A DNA stretch of 64,000 nt from Calendula officinalis. Its lineage: Eukaryota; Streptophyta; Magnoliopsida; Asterales; Asteraceae. The notes beneath the pieces are model-generated. The model was not told the DNA's origin, made no database searches, and saw only the letters and a list, made by a program, of their open reading frames with translations. How positions within the stretch are numbered: the first letter of the stretch is position 1; each line of letters begins with the position of its first letter. The translations under genes were made by a program, and so were the position numbers. Below, piece after piece: positions 35,109-48,219 of this stretch. Where the stretch lies: assembly GCA_963853835.1 (NCBI GenBank), contig OY970825.1:31744835-31808834 (forward strand), in the 5' to 3' direction.

Positions 35109-36251
35109 TGAAGGATTTATGTGCACAGTTAGTCAACCTATGATGATACATTCATGCCTACGAAACACTTAAGGGTCACATCGGTGAGTGCATGTAATAC
35201 GAGCAAGTTATGCAATGATAATACGAAGAGGAATGATTCATAATAGTCATTATGAATCAGTTAAGTATTAAGTTAAGTTTAACTTATTACTTGATTAGTT
35301 TGACTAACTAATTAATGCAAGTGGTTGTACATTTACTAGTTGAGTAAATATACAATATGTTAATTATAAGATTATCCATAATATGATTTAAAGCTATTAA
35401 ATCATATAGTAATTGGATAGTATTGTTGTATAAATTATATAAAGGTTATTATATAATTAATTATTAAAAGTATAAATACAAGTATATAATTCGTGTATAT
35501 GGGTACCGAATTATTAGTGTATTAATACTAGACATTTAGTAGTTAAGTGCAACAATAATAAACTAGTTAAGACTATAAGGGATGAAAGTGTAAAAATGAA
35601 GTTTAATTAAGAAGTTAATCTTAATTAAACTAGAAGGGTTTTAAGTGTAAGATCTTCTATTATAAATAGAAGGCTTATGACTAAACCCTAGAAGTTGATC
35701 CTTGCCTCCTTAATCACGAAATCATTGCCCCTCCTCTCTCTATTTCGGCCAAAGCCTCAAACACTAGAACACAAGCTTGCGTTCTTCGTTCGTTCTTCGT
35801 GTTCTTCAAGTCTTGAAGATCCAAGATCGTTGCAAGTGATCATCTCATCTAGAGGATCGTTCATCGTGTTCATCATCAGTGGATCTATCTTAAGCACTAA
35901 CTAAGGTATGTTTCATGGAACACTCTTCCTCTTCTCCCTCTTGTTCGAAGTCGAACCAAGAACCCTAGGGCTCTTGGTAGTAGTCGACGAACACACACAA
36001 GTATGTGTGTGTGTTCGAGTTTTTCCTACAAGGTTTCTTTTCTTGTTAATCAAGTTAGATTTCCAACATCCCAATCCTTTAGGGTTTAAGGATTAGGTTT
36101 AATCTCACTTCCGCTTTAGGGATTAAATCAGCTAGTTGGTTTTAACCGGTCAAGAACAAATTCATGTTCTTGATCAGCAAGGTTCAAACCAAGCATACTA
36201 GGAGGTCGGTCCTATGGGTCGATCAATTGCTAGGTTCTATGAAACCTTTCA
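35109..36251 (+). repeat. 3' LTR of Copia B
   Basis: It is 1143 bp, TGAAGG...CTTTCA, and matches the LTR at 27843-28950 with scattered changes; the latter lacks about 27 bases (ATGATGATACATTCATGCC region). It is joined directly to gypsy-I pol at 36252. Confidence 0.9.
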
Positions 36252-38546
36252 ATTTATAGCTTATGTCTTAGATGGAAGAAAAGAGAAGAAGACGGTTGAG
36301 AATGTGAAGATTATTCGGGATTTTCCCGAAGTTTTTCCCGATGACTTACCCGGTTTGCCACCGGAGAGACAAGTCGAGTTTCGTATTGATTTAGTTTCGG
36401 GGACGACGCCAATTGCCCGAGCCCCGTATCATTTAGCTCCCACCGAAATGAGAGAGTTGATGGCTCAACTTCAAGATTTACTTGATAAAGGTTTTATCCG
36501 TCCTAGTTCGTCGCCATGGGGTGCACCAGATTTATTTGTAAAGAAGAAAGTTGGATCGATGAGAATGTTTATCGACTATCGAGAGCTTAACAAGATGACG
36601 ATTATCATTTGCCAAGGATAGATGATTTGTTTGATCAACTTCAAGGAGCCGATTATTTCTTCAAGATCGATTTGAGATCGGGTTACCATCAAGTTCGTGT
36701 TAAAGAAGGTGATACCGAGAAGACGGCCTTTAGAACTCGTTATGGGCATTATGAAGTCTTAGTGATGCCATTCAGTTTGACGAATGCCCCGACTATTTTT
36801 ATGGATCTCATGAATAGGGTTTGTAAACCTTTTCTCGATAAATTCCTCATAGTATTTATTAATGATATTGTTATCTTTTCCAAAACCGAAGAAGAACATG
36901 AAGAGCTTTTGAAGCAAACTCTAGAAGTTTTGAAACGAGAAAAATTGTATGCAAAATTCTCAAAGTGTGAATTTTGGTTGCGAGAAGTTCAATTCCTCGG
37001 TCATATAGTATCTCGAAGTGGGAAAAAAGTTGACCCGTCTAAGGTCGAAGCGGTAAAGAATTGGGAAGCACTGAAGACTCCAACCGAAGTAAGAAGTTTT
37101 CTTGGGTTAGCCGGTTATTACCGAAGATTTATTGAAGATTTTTCCCGAGTGGCGATTCCACTCACTAGGTTAACGAGAAAGGATGTGAAGTTTGATTGGG
37201 GGGAAAAAGCAAGATGATGCTTTTGCCTTGTTAAAGGAGAAATTGTGCAATGCACCGATCCTCACTCTACTCGATGGTATGGAAGATTTCGTGGTGTATA
37301 GTGATGCCTCAAATAAAGGTCTCGGTTGTGTTTTGATGCAAAGAGGTAAAGTGATAGCTTATGCTTTAAGACAATTGAAAAATGCGGAAGAGAGATATAC
37401 CACTCATGATTTAGAGTTGGCGGCGATTATTTTTGCCTTGAAGATTTGGAGACATTACTTGTATGGAACAAGGTGTATATTGTACACGGATCACAAAAGT
37501 CTCAAGTATGTGTTTACGCAAAAAGACTAGAATACGAGACAAAGAAGGTGGATTGAGTTGATTAGTGACTACGATTGTGAAATCATTTATCACGAGGGAA
37601 AGGCTAATGTGGTACCCAACGCCTTGAGTAGAAAAGTTTACGAAAAGCCGGTTAAGGATAAATTGATGCGGATTGATGTAGTATCTAGCTTTATTGAAAG
37701 TATAAGAACAGCACAAACCGAAGTAATGGGAAAAGACGAGTATAGACAAGAAAGGTTGGGAAAGAACCAAGTATTTGAAGAAAACGTTCAAGGGTTGAAA
37801 ACCGTAAATGGTCGGATCTGGGTTCCGAAATTCGGTGGAAACCGAAAAGTATTGTTGAATGATGCTCACAAGTCCAAGTATTCGATTCATCCCGGAAGTA
37901 CAAAGACTTATCAAGACTTGAAGAGAATGTATTGGTGGTCGGGGATGAAGTTGAGAGTAGCAAAGTGCATTTCAAAATGTACCACGTGTGCACAAGTGAA
38001 AGCCGAGCACCAAGTTCCTTATAGGGTTGCACAATCATTGCAAGTGCCGGCCGGTACATGGGAAGATATTACTATGGATTTTATTGTTGGTCTTCCAAAG
38101 ACGAGTAGAAACCATGATGGCATTTGGGTGACTGTTGATAGGTTAACGAAAAGTGTGTTGTTCCTAGCTATTCGGGAAACTATGCCACTCGAGAAGTTGG
38201 CAAAGTTGTATGTTGATGAAGTTGTTCGATTGCATGGGGTGCCGATGTCGATTGAGTCCGATCGAGATGCAAGGTTTACCTAGAGATTTTGGAGGTCACT
38301 CCAAGAAGAGTTGGAAACTAGGTTGAGATTGAGCACGACTTACCAGCCACAAACCGATGGTCAAAGCGAAAGAACGATCCAAACGGTCGAAGATATGTTG
38401 AGATCGTGTGTATTGGATTTTGGTGGTAAATGGGATGAACATTTACCGTTAGTTGAATTTTCATATAATAATAGTTATCACTCAACAATTAAGATGCCAC
38501 CGTTTGAGGCTTTATACGGGAGAAAATGTAGGACGCCTTCTTCTTG
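36252..38546 (+). pseudogene. gypsy-I Pol remnant (RT, RNase H, integrase)
   Basis: It is homologous to the H polyprotein from the end of the protease to the integrase core. A deletion/frameshift near 36612 lies before PRIDDLFDQL. RT follows to about 37190 and has FINDI where H has FIDDI, so one catalytic Asp is replaced by Asn. There is a frameshift near 37195, then RNase H (VVYSDASNKGLGCVLMQRGK) with a stop at 37528-37530. The integrase zinc region and DDE core (TMDFIVGLP, SDRDARF, PQTDGQSERTIQ) follow, with a stop at 38281-38283. It breaks off after the word GRKCRTPSSW, where Copia C starts. It cannot be functional. Confidence 0.88.
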
Positions 38547-40399
38547 GGCAACTATGTTAGGCTTATCCCTTGCAGCACGATATTGTGATAACGAATACGA
38601 GCCAAAGCACATTAGTCATTGTATCCTAAACCAAATACATGAGGCTTAAGGACAATCCTAGTGAACAATACCTTTGAACTTTTCAACCACGAAGTATTGT
38701 CACGGTGGTCAATCCAATATTCGTTGAGCCTCCAACAGAATATCACCGATATTTGGTTTACACAAAACTTGTGTAGCTATCTTCGAAGAACTTCAAATCT
38801 ACCACCAAATATCGCGATGACGTTAACGTCCCATCAAGGTTCCCACCAAGACGAGTAGTCACGGATTTATACATTTTTGAATAAATAGACTTTTATTCAT
38901 GGATGTTGTAAAACATACAAAGTCTGAATGATAATGATACTAACTCATGTATTATTCCCCACTGGACATAGATACTGAATTATTACTGGATCATTATTTA
39001 TTCCTTTTTGTTCGTGTTGATTACTTAATGATCCTTACAACTTTAATTGTAATTATATCACTGACCAATCATTTCTATTAAACTATAGACATAAGACGAG
39101 TATTTAGGAATACTATTACTTTTGTCTATGCTAGATATTTTTCATGCAACATTTGGAACATTTTCTAGTCCTGCTTTTTATGTAACTTCGCAAACATAGG
39201 AGGATTGGAAATTAACTCCTTAGTGTCTTGAATTCATAAAATTCTCCTTGTAACTAAAGCTTCTTTTAGTTACTTGATTTGTAGATATTCTTTCTAGTTA
39301 AAGAAATTTCCTTAAATGATTATGTTATCCACTGGAGTGTGAACAACCTATTAGATATGCAATAATTAATCACAAGACTTGTGATCACGCTATCAGGTTT
39401 GCAATAATCTAATCAATGATCATTTATTATTTCTTTTAACTCTTTGGCTAACGACTTGGTAAACCCTTGTTGTTAATGTCTTACTAACTCAGTAAATTCA
39501 TTAACGTCTTTAATGAATTATGTTAGTCATAGCTCCCACTATCTTTTCTGGAATTTAAGAATCTCTTAAACTACTACTTTGACCTAGTCAATAACTTGTA
39601 GTTTAATCTTTTAAGAATTCTATCAATAATTAAGATCATCATTTGGATTTGCGAATATCCACTACTCATGTTCTGGGAATTATGACCTTTATTGATTACT
39701 GTCTCTAACAAGTATAAAACACTTGAGATGATACTTCCAATTCTTAAACATATTAGTATTCTCTAAGAACTTTATTTAATGCCAAAGTCATTTCTTGGAT
39801 TTCTCAAATATCCATTATTCCTAGAAGGGAATTATGACTTGATTAAATATTGTATTTACTACAAGTATAAAAGACTTGCAATAATGCCTTTTAATTCTTA
39901 AATACTTTAATATAGTTTGTCCCTTTTAAGAGTTCTTTTAATGTCTAAGTCATTTCTCTTGGATTTTTACGAATATCCAATTATTCCTATTAGGGAATTA
40001 TGACTTCATCAAATTCTTTATTACAAGTATAAAAGACTTGTAATAATACTCTTAAAGTCTATCTTGATTATATCCAATATAATCATACTATATTAATTCT
40101 AACACTTTAAAATGTACTATCATAAGTAATGACTATTACTTAAGATGTTTTAACTAAGTTCAATATCTTTTGAATCTTATGCTTCCATAAAACTCATAAA
40201 TACTTTCATTAGGAAAACTTTCTAATTACTAGTATCTAAATACCTTGAGCTATCAAGACATTATTCATACAACAATCAAACAATTATATAACATGAAATA
40301 TGAAATAAATCAAAACTTGACTTACAATCTAGTCATAAACCTCGACTAGTGTAATTACCACACATGCACACAATATAATTCAACCATGGATTCGAAATT
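38547..40399 (-). mobile_element. Copia C, 3' internal part
   Basis: It is the reverse complement of the non-coding 3' zone of B and A, beginning about 170 bases from where the 3' LTR would be. A 270-base segment present in A (about 8357-8633) is missing near 38600. Three-hairpin units appear again near 39640-40060. No LTR is present at the left junction; TCTTGGG there is shared by gypsy-I and Copia, so the joint may be a microhomology rearrangement. The right end is cut by element D. Confidence 0.8.
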
Positions 40400-40907
40400 T
40401 GTTAAGGCAAAAAGCCTTGCCCCTTTGGATCTTAAGATAACAAAACAACCTAAACTAGCTTTGATTAATATGTAGAATAATATAGCTAAGTTTAGGTCTG
40501 ATACTGAGTGATCAGTATTGGAACTCAGTATCAGAGCTCAGTATCAGATAGTGATACTGAGTACAAGGACTGAGTAGAAGGAATTAGTTACATTTTATTA
40601 TGTAAAGAATTAAGATCAAATCCCTTGATCTTAGTCATTTTCCTAGATTAGTCCTTCGCTTACTCCTTTGCCCATTATGTAAGATCTCTATATCATTATA
40701 AATAGAGATCATCTTGCAAAGGAGAACTCACCAATTCACTTTACACTTTCATACCTTTTGTAATTGATCAGTGGCTTGTTATTCCGCAACAAGCCACACT
40801 TAGTGGAATTATACATTTGACTCATATCTTGTTCTTATACAATATTTGTCTTAAGTTATAATTATCTAATCAATTAACCATCTAAACCAGGGTGTTGTGA
40901 CCTAACA
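40400..40907 (+). repeat. 5' LTR of D
   Basis: It is 508 bp with a TATAAATA box at 40697-40704. It is rich in the word ATACTGAGT and its complement ACTCAGTAT (cluster at 40498-40575). Confidence 0.93.
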
Positions 40908-41005
40908 ACTGGTATCAGAGCAGGCTAAATAAACTCTTATTTAGTTGATCTATTACCCTGGCAGCCATCCCTCATACTTATCATTTACACACTCCAAAAT
41001 CAAAA

Positions 41006-42256
41006 ATGTCTACCATTGTTGCACCAATTATGTCTGGAAAGGGAGTACCCATCTTTGATGGTAAAGACTTCCATCAATGGAAGCTAAAAGCTCAGTGGTA
41101 TCTTGAATCCATTCATCATGAAATGCTCACTGTGCTAAATGATGGTCCTATCATCCCACAAACTGTGGAACCCGTTGCTGCAACTGATAATGCTCCTGAG
41201 AGCATAAGAACTATACCTAAACTAAAGCACAACTGGACTGATACTGACCGTCAGTTGTATGCTTTAGACTCCAGAGCTAAAGGGGTGATTGGTAATGCTG
41301 TTACCAAAGAAATTCTCAATGCAATCATGGAATTGCCAACAGCAAAGGCTATGTGGGATAGCCTATCTGTCACTTATGAAGGCACACCAAAAGTGAAGTT
41401 GCAAAGAAAGAGCAACATGAGAAGAAAGTATGAAAACTTCTTCTCAAATCCAAATGAAGACATCACCTCTCTTTACAACAGGTTTAATACTATTGTTCAT
41501 GGTCTAATTAGTGTTGGCATTGTGAAAGAGGAAGGGGAACTTGTTCAAAAGTTCCTAGACAGTCTTCCTCAACAATTTCTTGACATGTCAACAATTCTGT
41601 TCAAAAGTTCCTAGACAACTTCTATCGCAAATGTTTCATCTAATACAGAAGTTGCAGGAACAGAAACATCATATACTGAGACATCTAAAGAACCTGTTAA
41701 AGTTGTTTCCTCAAAACATGATAAACAAAAAACAACTTCAACTAGGTCCACAGTTGGCAAAATCAAGAAGTCTTATACTAATAATATTAGAAAGACTTCT
41801 CTGCCAAATAAAAAGAAGCAATCTGATCCACCACCCTTTAAACCAGTAAAGAAAAATGTTAAAACACCTATTAAAAATGACAAAAATAACATTTTAAAAA
41901 CACTTGGTGATCAGGTCAAATCTTTAAGTAAACAATTTGCAAAACTTGTTCATACTGATCTACCAAAAGTGCAACAGTTTTCTAAAATACCTTATGAAAA
42001 TATGTTTAGAAATAGACCTAGAAAATGTTATAGGCGTCATCATACTGGTCATAAGGGAGATGAATGCTGGACTGATCTCTCAAGTCCTAGGTACTCAGTA
42101 CCAAAGAAAAGGAGAGAAACTAAGTCAGTATCACCAAAGAAAACCTCAAAAGTTTTCCCTGAAGTGTTACTGACCTCTCCAAATAAAGAGATCAGGACAA
42201 AATCTGTTCATTCCACCAAAGGTCCCATTCAAAAATGGGTGCCTAAAAGGAACTAA
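41006..42256 (+). pseudogene. D Gag, one stop and a broken zinc knuckle
   Basis: It starts at the ATG 41006 (MSTIVAPIMSGKGVPIF). The gag domain (FDGKDFHQWKLKAQWYLESI) covers about residues 10-200. The frame has a TAG at 41612-41614, in a short duplicated segment containing GTTCAAAAGTTCCTAGACA, and then stays open to 42254-42256. The zinc knuckle reads CYRRHHTGHKGDEC; the second Cys is Arg (CGT), a single change from TGT. Pol follows in another frame. Confidence 0.88.
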
Positions 42257-44506
42257 CTTTTACTTTGTGTCTTGTGCAGGGTGACAGAAAATGGTATTTA
42301 GATAGTGGCTGCTCAAGACACATGACAGGCAGTATGGAATACCTTCTCAGTTATACTCCAGAGAAGGGTCCTTCTGTTAAATTTGGAGATGACTCGGTGG
42401 GAAAGACAAGAGGTTATGGTGTGATCAAGGCAGGCAACATAACTTTTAAAAGAGTTGCCTATGTAGAGGGTCTTAAACACAATCTGCTCAGTATCAGCCA
42501 GATGTGTGATGATGACAATGAAGCTCGATTCAGGAAGGTTGCAGGAATCACCTACAATGATAAATGGCAGCCTATACTCATTGCTAGAAGAGAAAAAGAT
42601 ATATATGTGGTCAACCTATCTGAAATAGACCCAACTATTCGAGTATGACTGCTTTCTGAAGTCAAGCCAGAATTGCATTGGCTATGGCACAAGAAACTCT
42701 CTCACATAAACTTTAGAAATATCAACGAGCTCAGTATGAAGAAACTGGTGAGAGGGCTGCCCACTATTACTTATTCAAAAGATAAGTTATGCTCAGCATG
42801 TGAAATGGGCAAGCAGAAGAAGAGTTCATTCAAGTCAAAGGTCAATCATTCCATTAATGAACCGCTTACTATGATACATATGGATCTTTTTGGCCCCATC
42901 AGCACACCATCTTTGGCCAAAAAGATCTATACTCTAGTCTTGGTTAATGAATTCTCAAGATATACTTGGGTCATCTTCCTCAAGACTAAGTCAGATGCAA
43001 CAACAGAAATCATTGCCTTTATAAAAAGAGAGGAACTTCAAAAAGGCAACAAGGTCAAGCAACTTAGAAGTGACCATGGTACTGAGTTTAAGAACTCAGT
43101 ATTAGCCGATTTCTGTGAAGAGAAAGGAATCATTCAAAACTTCTCTGCAGCTTACACACCACAACAAAATGGTGTTGTAGAAAGAAAGAATAGAACATTA
43201 ATTCAAGCTGCAAGAACTTTGTTATGCCATGCCGGACTGGCACTGAGTTTCTGGGCTGAAGCCGTAAATTGTGCAAACTTCACTCAGAATAGAGCCACTA
43301 TAGTCCAGAGACATCTGAAGACTCCATATGAGTTATATAATGGCAAGATTCCTAATGTGGAATACTTCCACATCTTTGGGAGTAAATGCTTTGTACTCAG
43401 TACAAAACAAAATCTCAACAAATTTGCTCCCAAAGCAAATGAAGGTGTGTTCATGGGCTACTCTCCACACTCTAAAGCTTTCAGAGTGTATATCATCTCA
43501 ACTAAGATGATTGTAGAATCCATTCATGTCACATTTGATGAAGATCAGAATGAGCATTCTACCTCAGCAAGTGAAGACATAAGTGGCATAGATATCTTAT
43601 GCAATCCAGAAAACTCCATTGCTGAAGAGCCCAAGTTTCATCCACACTTTATTCCTAATAAGTTTAATGAAACTGATCAAGTTCGAACTCAGTCTTACTC
43701 AACTGCGACAAATACTGAGGCTCCCATAACAGAGAACCTTCACACTGAGTTTCCAACTAATGATCTGAACCATTCTACCTATGAAGAAGGTGAAACATCC
43801 AACACTTCACAAGAATCCACCTCATCTCTGTAAAATGAAGCTGAACAGCAACCTCCGGTGTCTAATACTGACCAGAATTCCACTCAGTATCAGACACACA
43901 ACACACCCAATCAACAAGATAGTGTTGATCCTACTTCAAATGCGTCCTTAGGAAACAATTTAAGGGAACACAGAGACCATCCACACTCAAACATTATTGG
44001 TCCTATTGAAGAAGGTGTCCAAACAAGAAGAAAATTAGAGTTTCCACCCCAAGCAACTGCAAATTTCTGTTTCTTCTCAAGCTTTCTATCTACCATTGAA
44101 CCAAAGAAAGCTGATGAAGCTTTATTAGATGAAGATTGGGTAGAAGCTATGCAAGAAGAGCTCACAGAGTTTGAGAGAAACAAAGTTTGGAACTTAGTAC
44201 CACCTCCTACTGGCAAAACTATTATTGGTACTAAGTGGGTATTCAGAAACAAGATGGACAAGGATGGTGTTGTCATCAGAAACAAAGCAAGATTGGTTGC
44301 TCAAGGTTACAGGCAAGAAGAAGGCATTGACTATGATGAAACTTTTGCACCAGTTGCAAGAATTGAAGCTATTAGGTTGTATCTTGCATATGCAGCTTTT
44401 AAGAACTTCAAAGTTTATCAGATGGATGTCAAGAGTGCTTTTCTAAATGGAAAACTACAAGAAGAAGTTTATGTTAAACAACCACCAGGTTTTGTTGATC
44501 CTAAAT

Positions 44507-45151
44507 TGTTGGAACATGCTTCACGCGTATAACATATAGTTATATGGCTAGTAGTTTGTGAGCCTAAAGGGTCACACACTTAAACACTTAGCACCATAAG
44601 ATATATAGTGTAATTAGGGTAATTACATTATATATTAATATAAGCTACATGCTTATATATAAGTTTAATATTAAATGTTAATATTGAAACCTTAATGTGA
44701 GCAAACTAGAAGGAACAAAAGATAAGGACTTGTGTGTAAATATTGGTCAATGGTTTATGGAAATCATTAATGGGAATTAAGGCACCATTATGGAGTGTAA
44801 ATGACTCCATAAAGTCCCTCCCATGCCTTGTGAATTCAAGACACACACACAAATCATCCCATCTTTTGCTTCCATTTGCTCTCAAGAATCAAGGACTAGC
44901 ATCCTCCTTTGGTGTTCTTGAAGTGTTGTGTGGATTTTCCTTTAGAGGTATTCTAATTGAATACTTGGTTTCAATCCATCACCAACTCCATCCGAATACA
45001 CAATAATCAAAGGCAACTAGGGTATGATTTCTTATACCATTCTCTTTGATTTTCTTATAGTTTAATTGTATGATTGATATCAAGATCCGTTCATGGTGAT
45101 TAAATCTTTCCGCTGCGTTTTGTTACTTGTAATAACCGAAAATCACCATTA
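44507..45151 (+). repeat. 5' LTR of E
   Basis: It starts TGTTGGAACATGC and ends AATCACCATTA. An 87-codon frame present in both LTRs has no recognisable domain and is taken as chance. Confidence 0.92.
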
Positions 45152-45166
45152 GTGGTATCAGAGCCA

Positions 45167-47145
45167 TTATATTAATCATATAATTAGCTAGATTTTGTGA
45201 AAAGTGGCAAAAATCAATCTTTTTTGATGTAAAAAACCATCCGATCGGACAAGAAAAAGAAAAAAAAAAAAAAAAAAAAAACCGTAGGGTTTTTGATTTA
45301 AAATTTCGGTTTTTTAATTAAAAGTGGGTTACAACTTGTATTTTTGGAACCTAATTGCCATTTATTACAAAATCACATCAAAAAATTAATCTAGTTTATT
45401 GAATTTTTTTGATTATTTGGCTTGGAATTACTTGTTTAATTTTGTTTTTTTTTGATATGGCAAAACATGTATTTTTGCCATATCCCAAGCCAAAGCCTTG
45501 TCAAATTGTTGCTTGTTTGTGCAAACCGATGAAAGCCTAGACCTTTGTGAATGAATGTGGTTGATGTTTGGTTGTTTGGTTGTTTGGGAAAAGCCTTGTT
45601 TTTTTGGCTTAATTGTTGTAATTTGTTTCATTTTTTTTCTTTTATTTTTGGTGCCATTTTTGGGGCAATTTATAATGTAAAAGTAATAGAATAGATTGTA
45701 TTTATTTTATCTTTTTATTGTAAATTGTTGATAAAAAATATTGAAGACTAATGAAGAAAACAACAAATTTCCGTCACAAAAGCGAGGGCTGTACGAAAAC
45801 AGGTTTTCCAGAGGCATACGGACTCCGTTTTGGGCGATTCAAAATCCTAAAATGCTTGCAAAGTCGTGGGCTACAACTTTCCAGAAGGCCGGGAAGACCA
45901 ACGAAGACTCCTTCAGTGACTTTTCGGGCTTCAAAGTCTGCTGGAATTTTCTGGCAGATTACACTTTTTCACAATTTTGGGTTCTACTTGCTCAAGAATG
46001 TCTTGGAGCAAGTGGGAGCCCATTGGGTTTATGTAGGCCCGTTTGGGTTCATGTTGGCCCGTCCCCTAGTTTGACCCTTCGGTCCGTCGTGATGACTCAC
46101 GTGACCGAACCTAGGATTTCATCGGTTGAGGTTTGCACAAAATTTGTTGCATGTTTTATTTATGTTTGTGGTTGTTTTCTTTTCCTATTAGATACAAGTA
46201 AATAAAACAATTAAAAATGGTTTTTTGACACAAACATTAAAACATCCAAACATTTAATCATCGATAATTACTAGTTAATCATTGATGATTAAACCTTTAA
46301 TCTAAAATTGTTTTGAGATTAAACTAAGTTTAAATATGATTTGAAACTTAAAATAATAGTTAATCATTGATGATTAAACCTTTAATCTAAAATTGTTTTG
46401 AGATTAAACTAAGTTTAAATACGATTTGAAACTTAAACCTTAATAATCGTTAAATGTTTTTACCTTTTATTAAACGACTTATGAAGTGATATGAATGAAG
46501 TACATGATTCATTCATATCTTAATAAAATTTTATTAATTAAAATTTAACATACCTAAAATTTAAGTCACGCCGTCCAATCGGTTGTAAATCACTTGCTTC
46601 TATTTTTGAATTCACGTGAGACGTGGTTTGAATCTAGATCCGAGGTCATTATTCTCTACGCGTGAGACCTAGAGCTATTTTGACATGATTTCACATTGGA
46701 TGACTTAATCGAGTTAACGGTGAGACCTTGACTCGAGGCGACGATGCGACAAACATGCCACTTGACCCTAGATGCTTGTTCACTAGGTGCCATGAAGTCC
46801 CATACCTCTAAGAGTTGCACTTGTAATGCAATTGTTGATCGTCACCTACCTATTGGATCTATCACCTCTAGCAGATCAACTGATGCGGTGATAGAAGCTC
46901 AATGGGATCTTAGCTTTTAATTAAAATTAATTGGGTAGTTAATTGATTAAAAGAAATTATTATTGAAAATACTATTTTTTGAACTTTGGTTGTTATACAG
47001 ATAACAACAACATTAAAACCTAAGTATCTCCACTCAAAAATCAGTTCTTGAAAACTGAAACTGACTAATATCAACTTTATCTTCTGATATCGAATTCTAA
47101 GGATTGTCCTTAGAGATGAGAAAGTTGATACACCTATAAGAGGCC
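45167..47145 (+). other. E leader, non-coding
   Basis: No gag yet. It has a poly-A tract near 45251-45281, a typical Copia leader stretch (45740-46110), and an 80-base tandem duplication (words TTAATCATTGATGATTAAAC and AGATTAAACTAAGTTTAAA) at about 46276-46437. Confidence 0.6.
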
Positions 47146-47830
47146 TTACCTGAGGCACCTCCTGTCAGTGATTCTGCTGCTGTTCGTCAAGCCTTTACCG
47201 AAACGTTTAACGAACACCAAGAAGTTGCTACTCATATGCTTGTGAGCATGAACCCCGAGATTCGAAAGTACTTCGAGGAACTCACAGCATATGACATGAT
47301 AAGCGAGTTGAAAATGATATTTCAACAAAAAGGCAGAACTTGAACTGTTCAAAACAGTTAAAGCATTCCATGCTTGCAATCAGGAGGACGGCCAATCAGT
47401 TAGGACTTACATCTTGAATATGCAATGCTATCTTGATCCAATGGAACGTCTTGGTTACCCCTTACCACAAGTTCTTGGAATGAGCTTGATTCTTACCTCA
47501 CTATCCAAGGACTATGACCAGTTTGAAAAGTGTTTTAAAAGTACATAGCATGGGGAAGACAATCGTTGAACATGCTATGGTAAAACTGGTTGAGCAAGGG
47601 TTACCCAATACTTTTCTTGCAATCAGGGAAGGTAAACCGCAAGCACAAGGCAAGAGTCTAGGTAAGGGTAAGCTAGTTTACTTTTCCAAACCTACGATTC
47701 CCCCACCTGCTAAAAAGGAGCACCCTGCAAAGGATATTTCTTGCCATCATTGCGATGAAACTGGCCATTGAAGGAGGAATTGTCCTGCCTACGTGGCAGA
47801 GTTGATGAAGGACAAATGTGTTCTAGTTAG
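47146..47830 (+). pseudogene. E Gag remnant
   Basis: UBN2-like gag words survive over several frames (AYDMISELKMIFQQ, VKAFHACNQEDGQSVRTYIL, PLPQVLGMSLILTSLSKDYD). The knuckle reads CHHCDETGH, then a TGA at 47769-47771 where relatives have Trp, then RRNCPAY. Frameshifts separate the pieces near 47335 and 47520. Confidence 0.75.
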
Positions 47831-48219
47831 CACATTAGGTATCTTCATTATAGAACTCTATACTTTTCGTGATAAATCTTGAGTGTATGACACTAGTTGT
47901 GGAACTCACATTTACACAAATGTGCAAGATTGAATGTGAAGTAGAAAGCTAAATGAATGGAAGCTGTGATCTTATCCTTCCTAATGCGTTAATTATTGTT
48001 TTGAACAATTGTCAATTATGCATTGTTTAGCTTTATCGTTTATTGAATAATGGATTATGATATTTTGTTTTATGAAAAATAACATTTTTATAACTATTCA
48101 TTGTAATAGTATGTTTGAAATTAATATGCATGATCCTAATTCAAACGATAGTTCTATATACAAATGTAGCACTCAAGAATCCAAATTGGTTTGGATTCTA
48201 CTTACCTAGATCATCGTCA

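Noticed and set aside
44743..45006. 87-codon frame in both E LTRs
   Set aside because: It is identical because the LTRs are identical; no domain or codon signal was recognised.
45741..46205. 154-codon frame in the E leader, considered as a captured host gene
   Set aside because: No recognisable domain, overlapping alternative frames of similar length, and the stretch looks like an ordinary Copia leader.
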